Assembly (NCBI GenBank): GCA_001295775.1
Contig: LJIA01000011.1
Span: forward strand, 1-64,000
Origin: a beta proteobacterium AAP99
GTDB taxonomy: Bacteria; Pseudomonadota; Gammaproteobacteria; Burkholderiales; Burkholderiaceae_C
Direction: 5' to 3'
Length of the DNA: 64,000 bases
The translations under genes were made by a program, and so were the position numbers. Each line of letters opens with the position of its first letter. Position 1 is the first letter of the stretch. Below, in pieces: positions 19,815 to 29,680 of this stretch. The notes under the pieces are model-generated. The model was not told the origin of the DNA. It was given only the letters and a program-made list of their open reading frames with translations, and did no database searches.

Positions 19815-21125
19815 TCAGCGCTTGGAGCCCGCGTTCCGATCGCGCAGCCACGCAAGCTTTTCAGCAATCTTCGCTTCCATGCCGCGATCCGTCGGCGTGT
19901 AGAAGCTCGCATCCACGCCTTCGGGCAGGTAGCGCTCGCCGGCCGCCACGCCATCGGCTTCGTCGTGCGCGTAGCGGTAGTCCTTGCCGAAGCCCAGGCC
20001 CTTCATCAGCTGGGTGGGCGCATTGCGCAGATGCAGGGGTACGGGCGCAGACCCATGTTCCTTCACGAAGCGACGCGCCTCCTTGTAGGCGGTGTAGGCC
20101 GCATTGCTCTTGGCGGCGATGGCGCAATACAGCACAGCCTGCGCGATGGTGAGCTCGCCTTCGGGCGACCCGAGGCGCTCAAAGGTTTCGGCGGCATCCA
20201 GTGCGATACGCAGGGCACGTGGATCAGCCAGTCCGATGTCCTCACTGGCCATGCGAATCACGCGGCGGATGATGTAGCGCGGGTCGCTGCCGCCGTCGAG
20301 CATGCGACACAGCCAGTAGAGCGCTGCATCCGGATCGCTGCCGCGCACGCTCTTGTGCAGGGCGCTGATCTGGTCGTAGAACGCATCGCCGCCCTTGTCG
20401 AAACGGCGCAGATTCTCCGAGAGCACCTTGCGCAGCACCGCTTCATCGATCGCATCAGCCACGCCTGCGCTGTGCGCGTGCTGCGCGACCAGCTCCAGCG
20501 AATTGAGCAGCTTGCGACCATCGCCGTCGGCGTAGGCGACGATCTGGGTGCGCGCCGGGTCGGAAAACTTCACATCAAGCAGCGTGGACGCACGCTGCAC
20601 CAGCAGCGACAGCGCATCATCATCGAGCGCATTGAGCACATAGACCGCTGCCCGCGACAGCAGCGCGGAATTCACCTCGAAGCTCGGGTTCTCGGTCGTG
20701 GCGCCAATGAAGATGAACAGCCCGCTCTCCACATGCGGCAGGAAGGCGTCCTGCTGGCTCTTGTTGAAGCGGTGCACCTCATCCACGAACACCACCGTGG
20801 ACTTCTGCGTCTGCGCACGGGTGACTTCCGCCTGCGCCACCGCATCGCGGATGTCCTTGACGCCTGCCAGCACTGCAGACAGCGCGATCATCGGCAGCCC
20901 GAACGCCTGGGCGATCAGCCGTGCCAGCGTGGTCTTGCCCACGCCTGGCGGCCCCCAGAGGATCATGCTGTGCGGCCGGCCCGCCGCAAGGGCCACGGCC
21001 AAGGGTTTGCCCTCGGCCAGCAGCTGATCCTGGCCGATCACCTCGCTCAAGGCCTGTGGGCGCATATGCTCAGCCAGGGGCACGTAGCCACCGGGTGGCT
21101 GGGCGGTCGAAAACAAGTCGTCCAT
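19815..21125 (-). CDS. rarA: replication-associated recombination protein A (AAA+ ATPase)
   Basis: Clamp-loader-like ATPase acting at stalled replication forks. 436 residues from the ATG at 21125 (an earlier in-frame ATG adds an unrelated Cys-rich leader). Walker A GPPGVGKT near 56-63, Walker B VVFVDEVHRFNKSQQD near 112-127, sensor region GATTENPSFEVNSALLSR, and the C-terminal MgsA part with LRNAPTQLMKGLGFGKDYRYAHD. Lies beside lolA and ftsK, a common grouping. Confidence 0.97.
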   Translation of the reverse strand: MDDLFSTAQPPGGYVPLAEHMRPQALSEVIGQDQLLAEGKPLAVALAAGRPHSMILWGPPGVGKTTLARLIAQAFGLPMIALSAVLAGVKDIRDAVAQAEVTRAQTQKSTVVFVDEVHRFNKSQQDAFLPHVESGLFIFIGATTENPSFEVNSALLSRAAVYVLNALDDDALSLLVQRASTLLDVKFSDPARTQIVAYADGDGRKLLNSLELVAQHAHSAGVADAIDEAVLRKVLSENLRRFDKGGDAFYDQISALHKSVRGSDPDAALYWLCRMLDGGSDPRYIIRRVIRMASEDIGLADPRALRIALDAAETFERLGSPEGELTIAQAVLYCAIAAKSNAAYTAYKEARRFVKEHGSAPVPLHLRNAPTQLMKGLGFGKDYRYAHDEADGVAAGERYLPEGVDASFYTPTDRGMEAKIAEKLAWLRDRNAGSKR

Positions 21126-21204
21126 GCATTCATTTTGCCGCCTGCATTGGCACACGCGACGCGGGAGTGGGAAAATGCGTGGCTTGATTCATCAGGAGCT
21201 TGAT

Positions 21205-21690
21205 GTGGCCCGTGTTCTCGTTTCGATCGCCCTTGTTATGTCCGTGCTTCTATGCGGTGCGGCCCAGGCGAATGACAGCAAGTTTGACAAGCCGCTCGAG
21301 CAGGCGCTTGCAAGCATGAAGGCCGACACGCCGGTGACGCTGGTCTACTTCTCCGCACGTGACTGTCGCTGGTGCACCTACTGGGAGCAGGGCCTGTTCC
21401 GCGACAGCGCCGGACAGAAGTTCATGAAGTCCGTGGCATCCAAGCAAGTCAAGATGGTGACGGTGAAGAAGCAGTCCCTGTCCGTATGGCACCAGCCCGA
21501 TGAATTTCCGGCCGAGGTGGCATTCGTTCGCGACGCCCGCCTGCGCGATGGACGCATCACGGACCTGAAGGGCTATCCGTGGTTCTCGCTCTACGTCGGG
21601 CAGACCTTGGTCGCCGACAGCTTTGAATGGGACAAGGACATGCTGCCCGCCATCGAAAAGGTTGCCGCGCGCAAGGCGACCATCAAGTAG
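21205..21690 (+). CDS. periplasmic thioredoxin-like protein with CRWC motif
   Basis: 161 residues from the GTG at 21205, which has AGGAG 6 bases upstream and yields a signal peptide (about residues 1-21, ending GAAQA). Earlier in-frame starts would overlap rarA on the other strand. VTLVYFSARDCRWCTYWEQG shows a thioredoxin fold with Cys-Arg-Trp-Cys as redox pair. Likely a periplasmic thiol-disulfide protein. Set between rarA and lolA but on the opposite strand. Confidence 0.85.
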   Translation: MARVLVSIALVMSVLLCGAAQANDSKFDKPLEQALASMKADTPVTLVYFSARDCRWCTYWEQGLFRDSAGQKFMKSVASKQVKMVTVKKQSLSVWHQPDEFPAEVAFVRDARLRDGRITDLKGYPWFSLYVGQTLVADSFEWDKDMLPAIEKVAARKATIK

Positions 21691-21710
21691 GTCTGGTACG
21701 CCCGAAAGAC

Positions 21711-21735
21711 AAAGGGGCCGCGCTGCGGCCCCTTT
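21711..21735. terminator. bidirectional terminator between thioredoxin-like gene and lolA
   Basis: AAAGGGGCCGC (21711-21721), 3-base loop, GCGGCCCCTTT (21725-21735). The A and T ends make it suitable for both converging genes. Confidence 0.9.
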
Positions 21736-21755
21736 TCATTTGACGTCCTGCACGC

Positions 21756-22379
21756 TTACTGCTGCAAGACATCCGCACCTGCAGGCGGCGAGAAGCTGAA
21801 GCTGCTTGCGGCGGGCTGCGCAGCGTTGTTCACCTGCGCGAACTGGATGCGCGAAGTCTGGTTGAACGCATCCACCAACTCCATGCGCATGGGTATGCCG
21901 TCCTTCAAGCCGACGGCGATACGCTGGAACTGGAGATCCTTGCCTTTGGGTGTGGCTTCAAGCCACTGCAGACCATCGCGCTCGCCACCCTCCTTCAGGC
22001 TGAACTGAGCCAGCAGCTCGCCACCCAGCAGCAGGGCCACGGGCGTGGCAGACAGGGCGTCCTTCAACTGGCGCACGGTGACCTGATTGAGATCCTTGTC
22101 CCAGAACCACACCTTGGCGCCGTCACTGACGATCAATTGCTCGAAAGGCTTGTCAATCGCCCAGCGGAACTTGCCTGGGCGGGCGATCGCGAAGGTGCCG
22201 CTGGTTCGACGGACCTTGCTGCCGGTTGCGCTCTCCTGCGTGAACTGGCCCGTGAGTGCGCCACGACCTGCCACGTAGCGCTGGAAGTCATCAACCGCCC
22301 CCGCCAATGCAGCCGGGGCAAACACGGCGCTCAGGCCGCAGGCGAGTGCGAGGTTCGCCAAACGAAAACGTGGCTTCAT
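21756..22379 (-). CDS. lolA: outer-membrane lipoprotein carrier protein LolA
   Basis: Periplasmic chaperone that carries lipoproteins from LolCDE to LolB. 207 residues with a signal peptide (about 1-27, APAALAGA). Conserved features: LTGQFTQ, GTFAIARPGKFRWAIDKPFEQLIVSDG (split here for length), VWFWDKDLNQVTVR and DGIPMRMELVDAFNQTSRI. The start follows the ftsK stop by 10 bases. Confidence 0.95.
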   Translation of the reverse strand: MKPRFRLANLALACGLSAVFAPAALAGAVDDFQRYVAGRGALTGQFTQESATGSKVRRTSGTFAIARPGKFRWAIDKPFEQLIVSDGAKVWFWDKDLNQVTVRQLKDALSATPVALLLGGELLAQFSLKEGGERDGLQWLEATPKGKDLQFQRIAVGLKDGIPMRMELVDAFNQTSRIQFAQVNNAAQPAASSFSFSPPAGADVLQQ

Positions 22380-22389
22380 TGCTGCGGGA

Positions 22390-24807
22390 TCATTCCTGCT
22401 TCTGCGGCGCGAGGATCGCTCGGTTGCCGTTGGATTCCATGGCCGATACGAGCCCGGAGACTTCCATTTGTTCCAGCAGCCGCGCGGCGCGGTTGTAACC
22501 AATGCGCAGATGCCGCTGCACCAGCGAAATGGATGCGCGCCGATGCTTGAGTACCACCTCGACGGCCTGGTCATAGAGCGGATCGCTCTCTGCGTCGCCA
22601 CCGATGCCCGTCACGCTGCCCACACCGTCGCCATCTTCGCCAAGCGTGCCTCCCTCGAGGATGCCCTCGATGTAGTTGGGCTCGCCGTGCTTCTTGAGAT
22701 GCTCCACCACGCGATGCACTTCATCATCGCTGACGAAGGCGCCGTGCACGCGCTGCGGCATGCCGCTGCCCGGCGGCAGATAGAGCAGGTCACCCATGCC
22801 CAGCAGGGCTTCAGCACCCATCTGGTCGAGGATGGTGCGGCTGTCGATCTTGCTGGACACCTGGAAGGCCATGCGCGTGGGAATGTTGGCCTTGATGAGG
22901 CCGGTGATCACGTCCACGCTGGGCCGTTGCGTGGCGAGAATGAGATGGATGCCCGCGGCGCGCGCCTTCTGCGCAAGCCGGGCAATCAGCTCTTCGATCT
23001 TCTTGCCGACCACCATCATCAGGTCCGCCAGCTCGTCGATGATGACGACGATGTAGGGCAGCTTGGCCAGCGGCTCGGGCGAATCCGGCGTGAGGCTGAA
23101 GGGGTTGGGGATCTTCTCCTCGCGCGCCTCGGCCTCGGCAATCTTGGCGTTGTAGCCATTGAGATTGCGCACGCCCAGCTTGCTCATGAGCTTGTAGCGC
23201 CGCTCCATCTCGCCCACGCACCAGTTCAGGCCGTTGGCGGCCTGCTTCATGTCGGTGACGACCGGCGCGAGCAGGTGCGGGATGTCGCCATACACGCTCA
23301 TCTCGAGCATCTTGGGGTCGATCATCAGCAGACGCACATCATTCGGCTCAGCCTTGTAGAGCAGGCTCAGGATCATCGCGTTGATGCCCACCGATTTACC
23401 CGAGCCGGTGGTGCCGGCCACGAGCAGGTGCGGCATCTTCGCGAGATCCGCGCACATCGGGTTGCCGGCAATGTCCTTGCCCAGCGCCATGGTCAGAAGC
23501 GAATGGCTGTCGTTGTAGGCCTGCGATCCAAGAATCTCGGACAGGCGCACGGTCTGACGCTTCGGATTGGGCAACTCCAGGCCCATGGTGCTCTTGCCCG
23601 GGATCGTCTCGACCACGCGCACGCTCACCACGGAGAGCGCCCGCGCCAGGTCGCGCGCCAGGTTCACGATCTGCGAACCCTTCACACCCACGGCCGGTTC
23701 GATCTCGTAGCGCGTGATCACCGGGCCGGGAAAGGCTGCGACCACCTGGGCCTGCACATTGAAGTCCGCCAGCTTCTTCTCGATCAGGCGGCTGGTGAAC
23801 TCCAGCGTCTCGCGGCTCACGAACTCCGTCACCGCGGGCGGCGCGTCCAGCAAGCCGAGCTGTGGCAGCGTGCCGGAATTGATCTCTGCAAACAGGGTCT
23901 GCTGCTTTTCCTTCTCGACGCGCTCGCTGCGCGGCACCACGACCTTCTGCGGTTCGATGCGGATCTTCGGACCCTCTTCGCGCTTGAGCACCTCCTCGCG
24001 CAATGCCTCAGCGCGCTCCTCGGCAGCATGCTCTCCGATCGCGCGGTCCTCCTGTGCCTCCTGCTCCATCACGCGGCGCTGCATCCGGCTTTCGATGAAG
24101 GTGCCGATGCGTTCGGCCACATGCAGCCAGGAGAAGCAGAACAGCATTGACAAGCCGGCCAGCAGCATCACAAGCAGCACCAAGGTCCCGCCCGTGAAGC
24201 CGATCGTGCTGGTCAGTCCGTTGCCCATCGCGTAGCCGATCGAGCCGCCCGGCGCGTGCGGCAGGCTGAGATGCGGGTGCAGCCAGGACAGGCGTGTGCC
24301 TTCCAGCGCCGCGCTGCCCAGCAGGATGAGCGCAAAGCCGGCGGCACGTGCGGGTGCGGGCATGCTCAAGGCCAGACCGCCGTGTGCGCGGCGCCAGGCT
24401 CGGGTCACGAAGAGCACGCCCAGCACCACCCACCACCAGGCCGACAGACCGAACAGATACAGCAGCAGGTCGGAAACAAAAGCACCCGCCGGGCCGATCG
24501 CATTGGTGAGCTCCCCCCCAAGGCCACTCGTGGACCACGCGGCGTCCGTCCTGCTGTAGGTGGCGAGCGCCAGGATCAGCAGCAGCACGACCACACTTAC
24601 CACGATCCACTTCAATTCCGCCAGGAAGCGGGGCTCGGGCGGCAGTTCGCCGCGCGCGGGCAGGGGGATTGCGGCCGGTCGGGCGCGCTCGCGCTTGTAG
24701 ACCGGGACAGACTCCTCGGTCAGCGCAGGGCCGCGGGTTGCACGCGCCGCGCCGAGATCGGTATCGGCCTCGGTATTCGGGCCAAGCTGGGAGAGTCGAA
24801 AGCTCAT
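22390..24807 (-). CDS. ftsK: DNA translocase FtsK
   Basis: Septal DNA pump that clears and resolves chromosome termini during division. 805 residues from the ATG at 24807. Four or five N-terminal membrane helices (about 55-210), a short linker (about 210-300), then the motor: Walker [13 protein letters not shown] near 463-474, Walker [16 protein letters not shown] near 585-599. The C-terminal gamma domain ([20 protein letters not shown] and [13 protein letters not shown]) reads the KOPS orientation sites. The linker is short compared with E. coli FtsK. Confidence 0.97.
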   Translation of the reverse strand: MSFRLSQLGPNTEADTDLGAARATRGPALTEESVPVYKRERARPAAIPLPARGELPPEPRFLAELKWIVVSVVVLLLILALATYSRTDAAWSTSGLGGELTNAIGPAGAFVSDLLLYLFGLSAWWWVVLGVLFVTRAWRRAHGGLALSMPAPARAAGFALILLGSAALEGTRLSWLHPHLSLPHAPGGSIGYAMGNGLTSTIGFTGGTLVLLVMLLAGLSMLFCFSWLHVAERIGTFIESRMQRRVMEQEAQEDRAIGEHAAEERAEALREEVLKREEGPKIRIEPQKVVVPRSERVEKEKQQTLFAEINSGTLPQLGLLDAPPAVTEFVSRETLEFTSRLIEKKLADFNVQAQVVAAFPGPVITRYEIEPAVGVKGSQIVNLARDLARALSVVSVRVVETIPGKSTMGLELPNPKRQTVRLSEILGSQAYNDSHSLLTMALGKDIAGNPMCADLAKMPHLLVAGTTGSGKSVGINAMILSLLYKAEPNDVRLLMIDPKMLEMSVYGDIPHLLAPVVTDMKQAANGLNWCVGEMERRYKLMSKLGVRNLNGYNAKIAEAEAREEKIPNPFSLTPDSPEPLAKLPYIVVIIDELADLMMVVGKKIEELIARLAQKARAAGIHLILATQRPSVDVITGLIKANIPTRMAFQVSSKIDSRTILDQMGAEALLGMGDLLYLPPGSGMPQRVHGAFVSDDEVHRVVEHLKKHGEPNYIEGILEGGTLGEDGDGVGSVTGIGGDAESDPLYDQAVEVVLKHRRASISLVQRHLRIGYNRAARLLEQMEVSGLVSAMESNGNRAILAPQKQE

Positions 24808-24809
24808 AG

Positions 24810-25958
<1,149 letters not shown>

Positions 25959-25990
25959 GCAGCGCGGCCGGCGTTCGCGCGGAGCAGTGC

Positions 25991-26638
25991 ATGAGCGCGT
26001 TCGACCAGCTCAAGGCGATTCGCGAGCAGCTTCACGCCCAGCGCGTCGAGGAGGAAAACCGCCGCAAGCGCGCCGCGCTTGAAGCGCAGCGTGAAGCCGC
26101 GCGCGAGCGCATGTTCCGTGATGCCGTGAAGGACGCCACGCCCCTGCCCGCCAGCAAGCGGGTGGTGCATCAGCCACAGCAACCTGCCCCCCAGGCGCGG
26201 CAGCGCGAGCTGGATGAGCAGCAGGTGCTGGCCGACGCGTTCTCGGACGAGTTCGGCCTGGAGCAGATGCTCGAGACCGACGATCAGCTCAGCTGGCGAC
26301 GCGAAGGTATCGGCAACGACGTGCTGGTGAAGCTGCGCCGCGGCCACTGGAGCATCCAGGCGCAACTGGACCTGCACGGGCACCGCGTCGAAGAAGCCCG
26401 CGAAGAGCTGGCGGAGTTCCTGCGCGAAGCCCTGCGCGCCGGCCTGCGCTGCGTGCGCGTGGTGCACGGCAAGGGCCTGGGCAGCAAGGACAAGCAGCCC
26501 GTGCTCAAGGGCCGCGTGCGCAGCTGGCTGATGCAGAAAGACGAAGTCATCGCCTTCGTGGCTGCCCGTCCGGCCGATGGCGGAGGCGGTGCGCTGGTCG
26601 TGCTGCTCAAGCCCAGCGGCGGCAGCCGGGGCGGCTGA
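25991..26638 (+). CDS. Smr-domain protein (putative nuclease-like)
   Basis: 215 residues. The N-terminal half is charged and helical (EEENRRKRAALEAQREAARE). The C-terminal half is an Smr domain with LDLHGHRVEEAREEL (LDLHG at about 124-128) and VVHGKGLGSKDKQPVLKGRV (HGKG near 157-160), both key motifs of this MutS2-related domain. Stand-alone Smr proteins are thought to bind or nick DNA or RNA. 32 bases after trxB and probably co-transcribed. Confidence 0.92.
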   Translation: MSAFDQLKAIREQLHAQRVEEENRRKRAALEAQREAARERMFRDAVKDATPLPASKRVVHQPQQPAPQARQRELDEQQVLADAFSDEFGLEQMLETDDQLSWRREGIGNDVLVKLRRGHWSIQAQLDLHGHRVEEAREELAEFLREALRAGLRCVRVVHGKGLGSKDKQPVLKGRVRSWLMQKDEVIAFVAARPADGGGGALVVLLKPSGGSRGG

Positions 26639-26688
26639 AACCCTGCAGGCTCGCGCCTGCTGCATGAAGCCTCAATGCGATCCCGAGT

Positions 26689-26843
26689 GGCTTTCCGCTT
26701 GTCTGGTGCGGCTTTCCGGGCAGTTTGCCTTCAAGAGCCCCATGAAATGGACATCTGGCCCTATTCGTAGAGCGGGAGCCAAGTATTCATGCGGCTTTCC
26801 AGACCAAAATGGCTGGAAAGCCGCGCCAGACAAGCGGAAAGCC
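26689..26843. repeat. dispersed inverted repeat, copy B (two-armed, best preserved)
   Basis: A 155-base element. The outer 32 bases of each end are inverted copies (29 of 32 match), starting GGCTTTCCGCTTGTCTGG. The pairing continues inward with ATTTTGGTCTGGAAAGCC-type sequence; ATGGACATCTGG lies between the arms. No reading frame inside, so it resembles a REP/BIME or MITE-type element. Lies in the 3' gap between converging genes. Confidence 0.88.
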
Positions 26844-26857
26844 GCAGCGGCGGCGGC

Positions 26858-27052
26858 CTAGGCCTTCTTCATGCCGCAGGTGTTGATCCCCAGCAGCGTG
26901 TACGCCGGGCAAAAGCGGAACAGCGCCGTGGCCAGGGGCACCACGCCGATCCAGCCCCACACGCCCACCACGCCCGTGGCGGCCAGTGCAATCAGCAGCA
27001 AACCCACGGCAAAGCGCAGCACCCGGTCGATGTTCCCTACGTTGGCTTTCAT
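26858..27052 (-). CDS. DUF2892 small membrane protein
   Basis: 64 residues from the ATG at 27052, chosen because GGAGG lies 5 bases upstream. Two hydrophobic helices (about 10-28 and 32-48) are followed by CPAYTLLGINTCGMKKA. The N-terminal NVGNIDRVLRFAVG is the standard opening of DUF2892 (the membrane part of YgaP-like proteins). Exact role unknown. A perfect Crp-type operator lies 65-80 bases upstream, and a Crp/Fnr gene is next. Confidence 0.9.
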   Translation of the reverse strand: MKANVGNIDRVLRFAVGLLLIALAATGVVGVWGWIGVVPLATALFRFCPAYTLLGINTCGMKKA

Positions 27053-27116
27053 GATGTCCTCCGTCCGAAAAGGTTGTGTCGGTAGAGGCATTCTGGAGAC
27101 CGCGCTGCCGATCGTC

Positions 27117-27132
27117 TGTGACTGCGGTCACA
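27117..27132. promoter_or_regulatory. perfect Crp-type operator TGTGA-N6-TCACA
   Basis: TGTGACTGCGGTCACA matches both Crp half-sites exactly. It lies between the DUF2892 start (27052) and the stop of the adjacent Crp/Fnr gene (27169), so it most likely controls the DUF2892 gene. Centre about 72 bases upstream of the ATG. Confidence 0.75.
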
Positions 27133-27168
27133 TCGCTTCACGCCAAACCGCCCGCGGCTTGCGCTGGA

Positions 27169-27918
27169 TCAATTGCGCGGCGTGGCGTCCGACGATGGGC
27201 GCTGTCCGCCCTCGGCCAGCTCACGCAAGGCGCGCGCATCCAGGATCTCGATGGCCTGACGCTGCTGCGCGATCCAGCCCTGCTCCGCGAAGCTGCGCAG
27301 CAGGCGTGAGACGATCTCCCGGACGGAACCGATTTCGTCAGCCAGTTCCTGGTGCGTGACCTCGACCACGCGACCACGGCCCAGCAGATGCGCCGCCAGC
27401 CGTTCGTCCAGGCGCTTGACCGACACTTCCTCCACCACCGCAAGCAGATCCACGAGCCGCGTGGCCAGCGAATCGAACACAAAGCGCCGAAACGCGGCGG
27501 ACTGATCCAGCAGCGCAAAGAACACCGGCGTGGGTACCAGCGCCAGGCGCGTGCCGGGATTGGCTACGCCTGTCAGGCGATAGGGGTGATCGCCTGACAG
27601 GCAGGCCAGCGTGGCAGCGCAGCTCTCGCCAGGTGTCACGTCATACAGGTGCATCTGCCGTGGCGTCTTGCGGCCACCACGCGCCTCGGGCAGGCGCTTG
27701 ATCACGCGCACCCCGCCACCCAGCACGCACGCAAGACCCATGCAGGGCTGTTGCTCGTCAAACAGCACGGTGCCAGGTTCCACGTCCATCCAGCGCAGCG
27801 CTGCCGCGCCGCCAGGCAAGGCGCGCAGGCCTTCGGCCAGCGCCGGGTACAGCGCGACAAGCGCCTGCTGACCTGCATGATCCATGCCGCCCTGCCCGGC
27901 CTGCGCGCTGCTAGCCAT
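27169..27918 (-). CDS. Crp/Fnr-family transcription regulator
   Basis: 249 residues. N-terminal cupin-like sensor domain (about 35-140) with EPGTVLFDEQQPCMGLACVL and YDVTPGESCAATLACL; a long dimer helix (RRFVFDSLATRLVDLLAVVEE split here), then the winged helix with VVEVTHQELADEIGSVREIV. The recognition helix shows Arg-Glu-x-x-x-Arg in VREIVSRLL, the same spacing as the DNA-reading residues of E. coli Crp. No Cys cluster for an iron-sulfur centre is seen, and the cAMP-pocket residues are not clearly kept, so the signal is unknown. The ATG at 27918 is likely; Met at 27885 is an alternative. Confidence 0.9.
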   Translation of the reverse strand: MASSAQAGQGGMDHAGQQALVALYPALAEGLRALPGGAAALRWMDVEPGTVLFDEQQPCMGLACVLGGGVRVIKRLPEARGGRKTPRQMHLYDVTPGESCAATLACLSGDHPYRLTGVANPGTRLALVPTPVFFALLDQSAAFRRFVFDSLATRLVDLLAVVEEVSVKRLDERLAAHLLGRGRVVEVTHQELADEIGSVREIVSRLLRSFAEQGWIAQQRQAIEILDARALRELAEGGQRPSSDATPRN

Positions 27919-27963
27919 TGCCCCGCTCTCCGATCTATAAGTGCCGTGAAACGAGGGTGGAGG

Positions 27964-28833
27964 ATGACACCGATGGGCGCAGACCCGCAAGACATGCCGC
28001 ATCCGGCGAATGCGCCGCAATCGCCCGACAGCCCCGTGGCGCCGGCTGCGGCCGCGCCAGAGCGCGGTCTGCCCGCCGTGCGCGAACTCAGCCCGGCCGA
28101 CCCGCTGCGCTGGCTCGTGCTGGGCTGGCGCGACTTCATGCGCGCACCGGGTATCGGCCTGTTCTATGGCGCCTGCTTTGCGTCGATGGGTCTGGCCATC
28201 GCATGGACTTTCGTGCGATCGCCCCAATGGACGCTCGTGCTCTGCGGCAGCTTCCTGCTCCTGGGGCCCTTCCTTGCCATCGGCCTGTATGACGTCAGCC
28301 GGCGCCTTGAGCGCGACGAGGCGCCGAGCCTGGGCCGTTCCCTCACGGCATGGGACAGCAACTTCAGCGCACTGGTGCTCTACCTGGGTGTGCTGGTGGT
28401 GCTCGAGATGCTCTGGAGCCGGTCGGCGCTGGTGGTGTTCGCCGTGTCCTTCAACACCATGCCAAGTGCGCACAGCACCCTGGACCTGCTGCTGAACCCC
28501 GAGAACGTCGAGTTCGTGATCGCCTATGCCGCTGTGGGTGCGGTATTCGCAGCGCTGATCTTCTGCACGAGCGTGATCTCGATCCCGATGATCATGGATC
28601 GGGACACCGACGGCATCAGTGCCGGCATCACGAGCTTTCGTGTGTGCTTTCTCAATCCGGTGACGATGTTCGTCTGGGGCGCACTGCTCACCCTGCTGGT
28701 GGTACTGGCGATGCTGCCCTGGTTCATGGGCCTGCTGGTGGTGGGGCCGGTGCTGGGTCATGCGTCGTGGCATGCCTATCGGGCGGCGGTGCTGCCGCGT
28801 CAGACCCCTGCAGGCTCTGGCGCAGCGCCCTGA
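27964..28833 (+). CDS. DUF2189 integral membrane protein
   Basis: 289 residues; Pro/Ala-rich cytoplasmic N-terminus (1-45) and about six helices. DPLRWLVLGWRDFMRAPGIG and LFYGACFASMGLAI are typical of DUF2189; GPFLAIGLYDVSRRLERDE is the other conserved block. Function unknown. Two ATG codons 9 bases apart both have usable ribosome sites. Divergent from the Crp/Fnr gene (45-base gap). Its last 110 bases overlap the potassium channel gene on the other strand. Confidence 0.87.
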   Translation: MTPMGADPQDMPHPANAPQSPDSPVAPAAAAPERGLPAVRELSPADPLRWLVLGWRDFMRAPGIGLFYGACFASMGLAIAWTFVRSPQWTLVLCGSFLLLGPFLAIGLYDVSRRLERDEAPSLGRSLTAWDSNFSALVLYLGVLVVLEMLWSRSALVVFAVSFNTMPSAHSTLDLLLNPENVEFVIAYAAVGAVFAALIFCTSVISIPMIMDRDTDGISAGITSFRVCFLNPVTMFVWGALLTLLVVLAMLPWFMGLLVVGPVLGHASWHAYRAAVLPRQTPAGSGAAP

Positions 28834-29515
28834 TCTCCGCGTGCAGGGCGGCAATGTCGCGGTGCAGCGCATGCATCTGGATGCGCTCCTCGCGTCCGAG
28901 CAAGGCAGTGACCATGGCTGCCGTGACGAGTGACAGGAAGGTGTAGCCCACCAGCACCACGAACAGGGCCAGCACGCGTGAAGTCGCCACGGTGGGGATC
29001 AAATCACCGTAGCCCACGGTGGCGCCGGTCGTGAAGGCCAGCCAGAGCCCATCGGCCACGCTGTGCACCCGCGGATCCAGCCAATAGAACCCGACGCCGC
29101 CGAGCGCCCAGCAGGCTGCGGCGGCCACCAGCAGCATCCAGAGCCGATCGCGCCGGAGCAACACGCGCGCATCCAGCACAACGCGCACGGCCAGAATCGT
29201 CGCCACCGCGAGGCGCGGCAGCCAGCCGGGCCAATGGTGTACGTCCGGCAAAAGCACGGTGACACATGCAGCCGCTGCCAGCGCCGTGTCGAACCATCGC
29301 TGGCCGCCCCGGTGCTCGCTGCGCGCAGCGGCGAGGAGCAATGCAGCCGCGATCAGCCAGAAACCGATGGCGAATTGTTCGAGCAGCCCCTCGCCCGCCC
29401 AAAGCGCGTAGAACGCCGGAATGAACAGCGCAAGCGCAAGCAGCCTCAGCCAGGCGCTGCGGGGCAGCTCCTGCAACGCGCGCGGCCAGGATCGGTGCGG
29501 ATGCAACTCGCTCAT
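28724..29515 (-). CDS. two-pore-helix type potassium ion channel
   Basis: 263 residues. Several N-terminal helices (about 20-125), then the pore module: ADGLWLAFTTGATVGYGDLI with the K+ selectivity filter TVGYGD near residues 164-169, followed by the inner helix ALFVVLVGYTFLSLVTAAMV and a short coiled segment (REERIQMHALHRDIAALHAE). Family: voltage-gated-like Ion_trans_2 channels without regulatory RCK domain. The last 36 residues (Pro/Ala-rich) are encoded antisense to the end of the DUF2189 gene. Start ATG has only a weak ribosome site. Confidence 0.88.
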   Translation of the reverse strand: MSELHPHRSWPRALQELPRSAWLRLLALALFIPAFYALWAGEGLLEQFAIGFWLIAAALLLAAARSEHRGGQRWFDTALAAAACVTVLLPDVHHWPGWLPRLAVATILAVRVVLDARVLLRRDRLWMLLVAAAACWALGGVGFYWLDPRVHSVADGLWLAFTTGATVGYGDLIPTVATSRVLALFVVLVGYTFLSLVTAAMVTALLGREERIQMHALHRDIAALHAEIRALRQSLQGSDAAAPPPDRHATTHDPAPAPPPAGP

Positions 29516-29680
29516 CCGCTGATTCTCAGCCAGCGCACGCTGCGCCAGCTTGCGCGCCGTCAAGGCGCGTTCACCCGCACAGACCTCGACGTCAGGCTCT
29601 GCAGTGCCGAATACACTTTTACCCATGTTGAACGCGGGCGGACCGATCCATCCACCGCGCAGATCCGAGGATGCCGCCCC

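Noticed and set aside
22468-24150. 560-codon frame opposite ftsK
   Set aside because: Antisense shadow; His/Gln/Ala-rich without domains.
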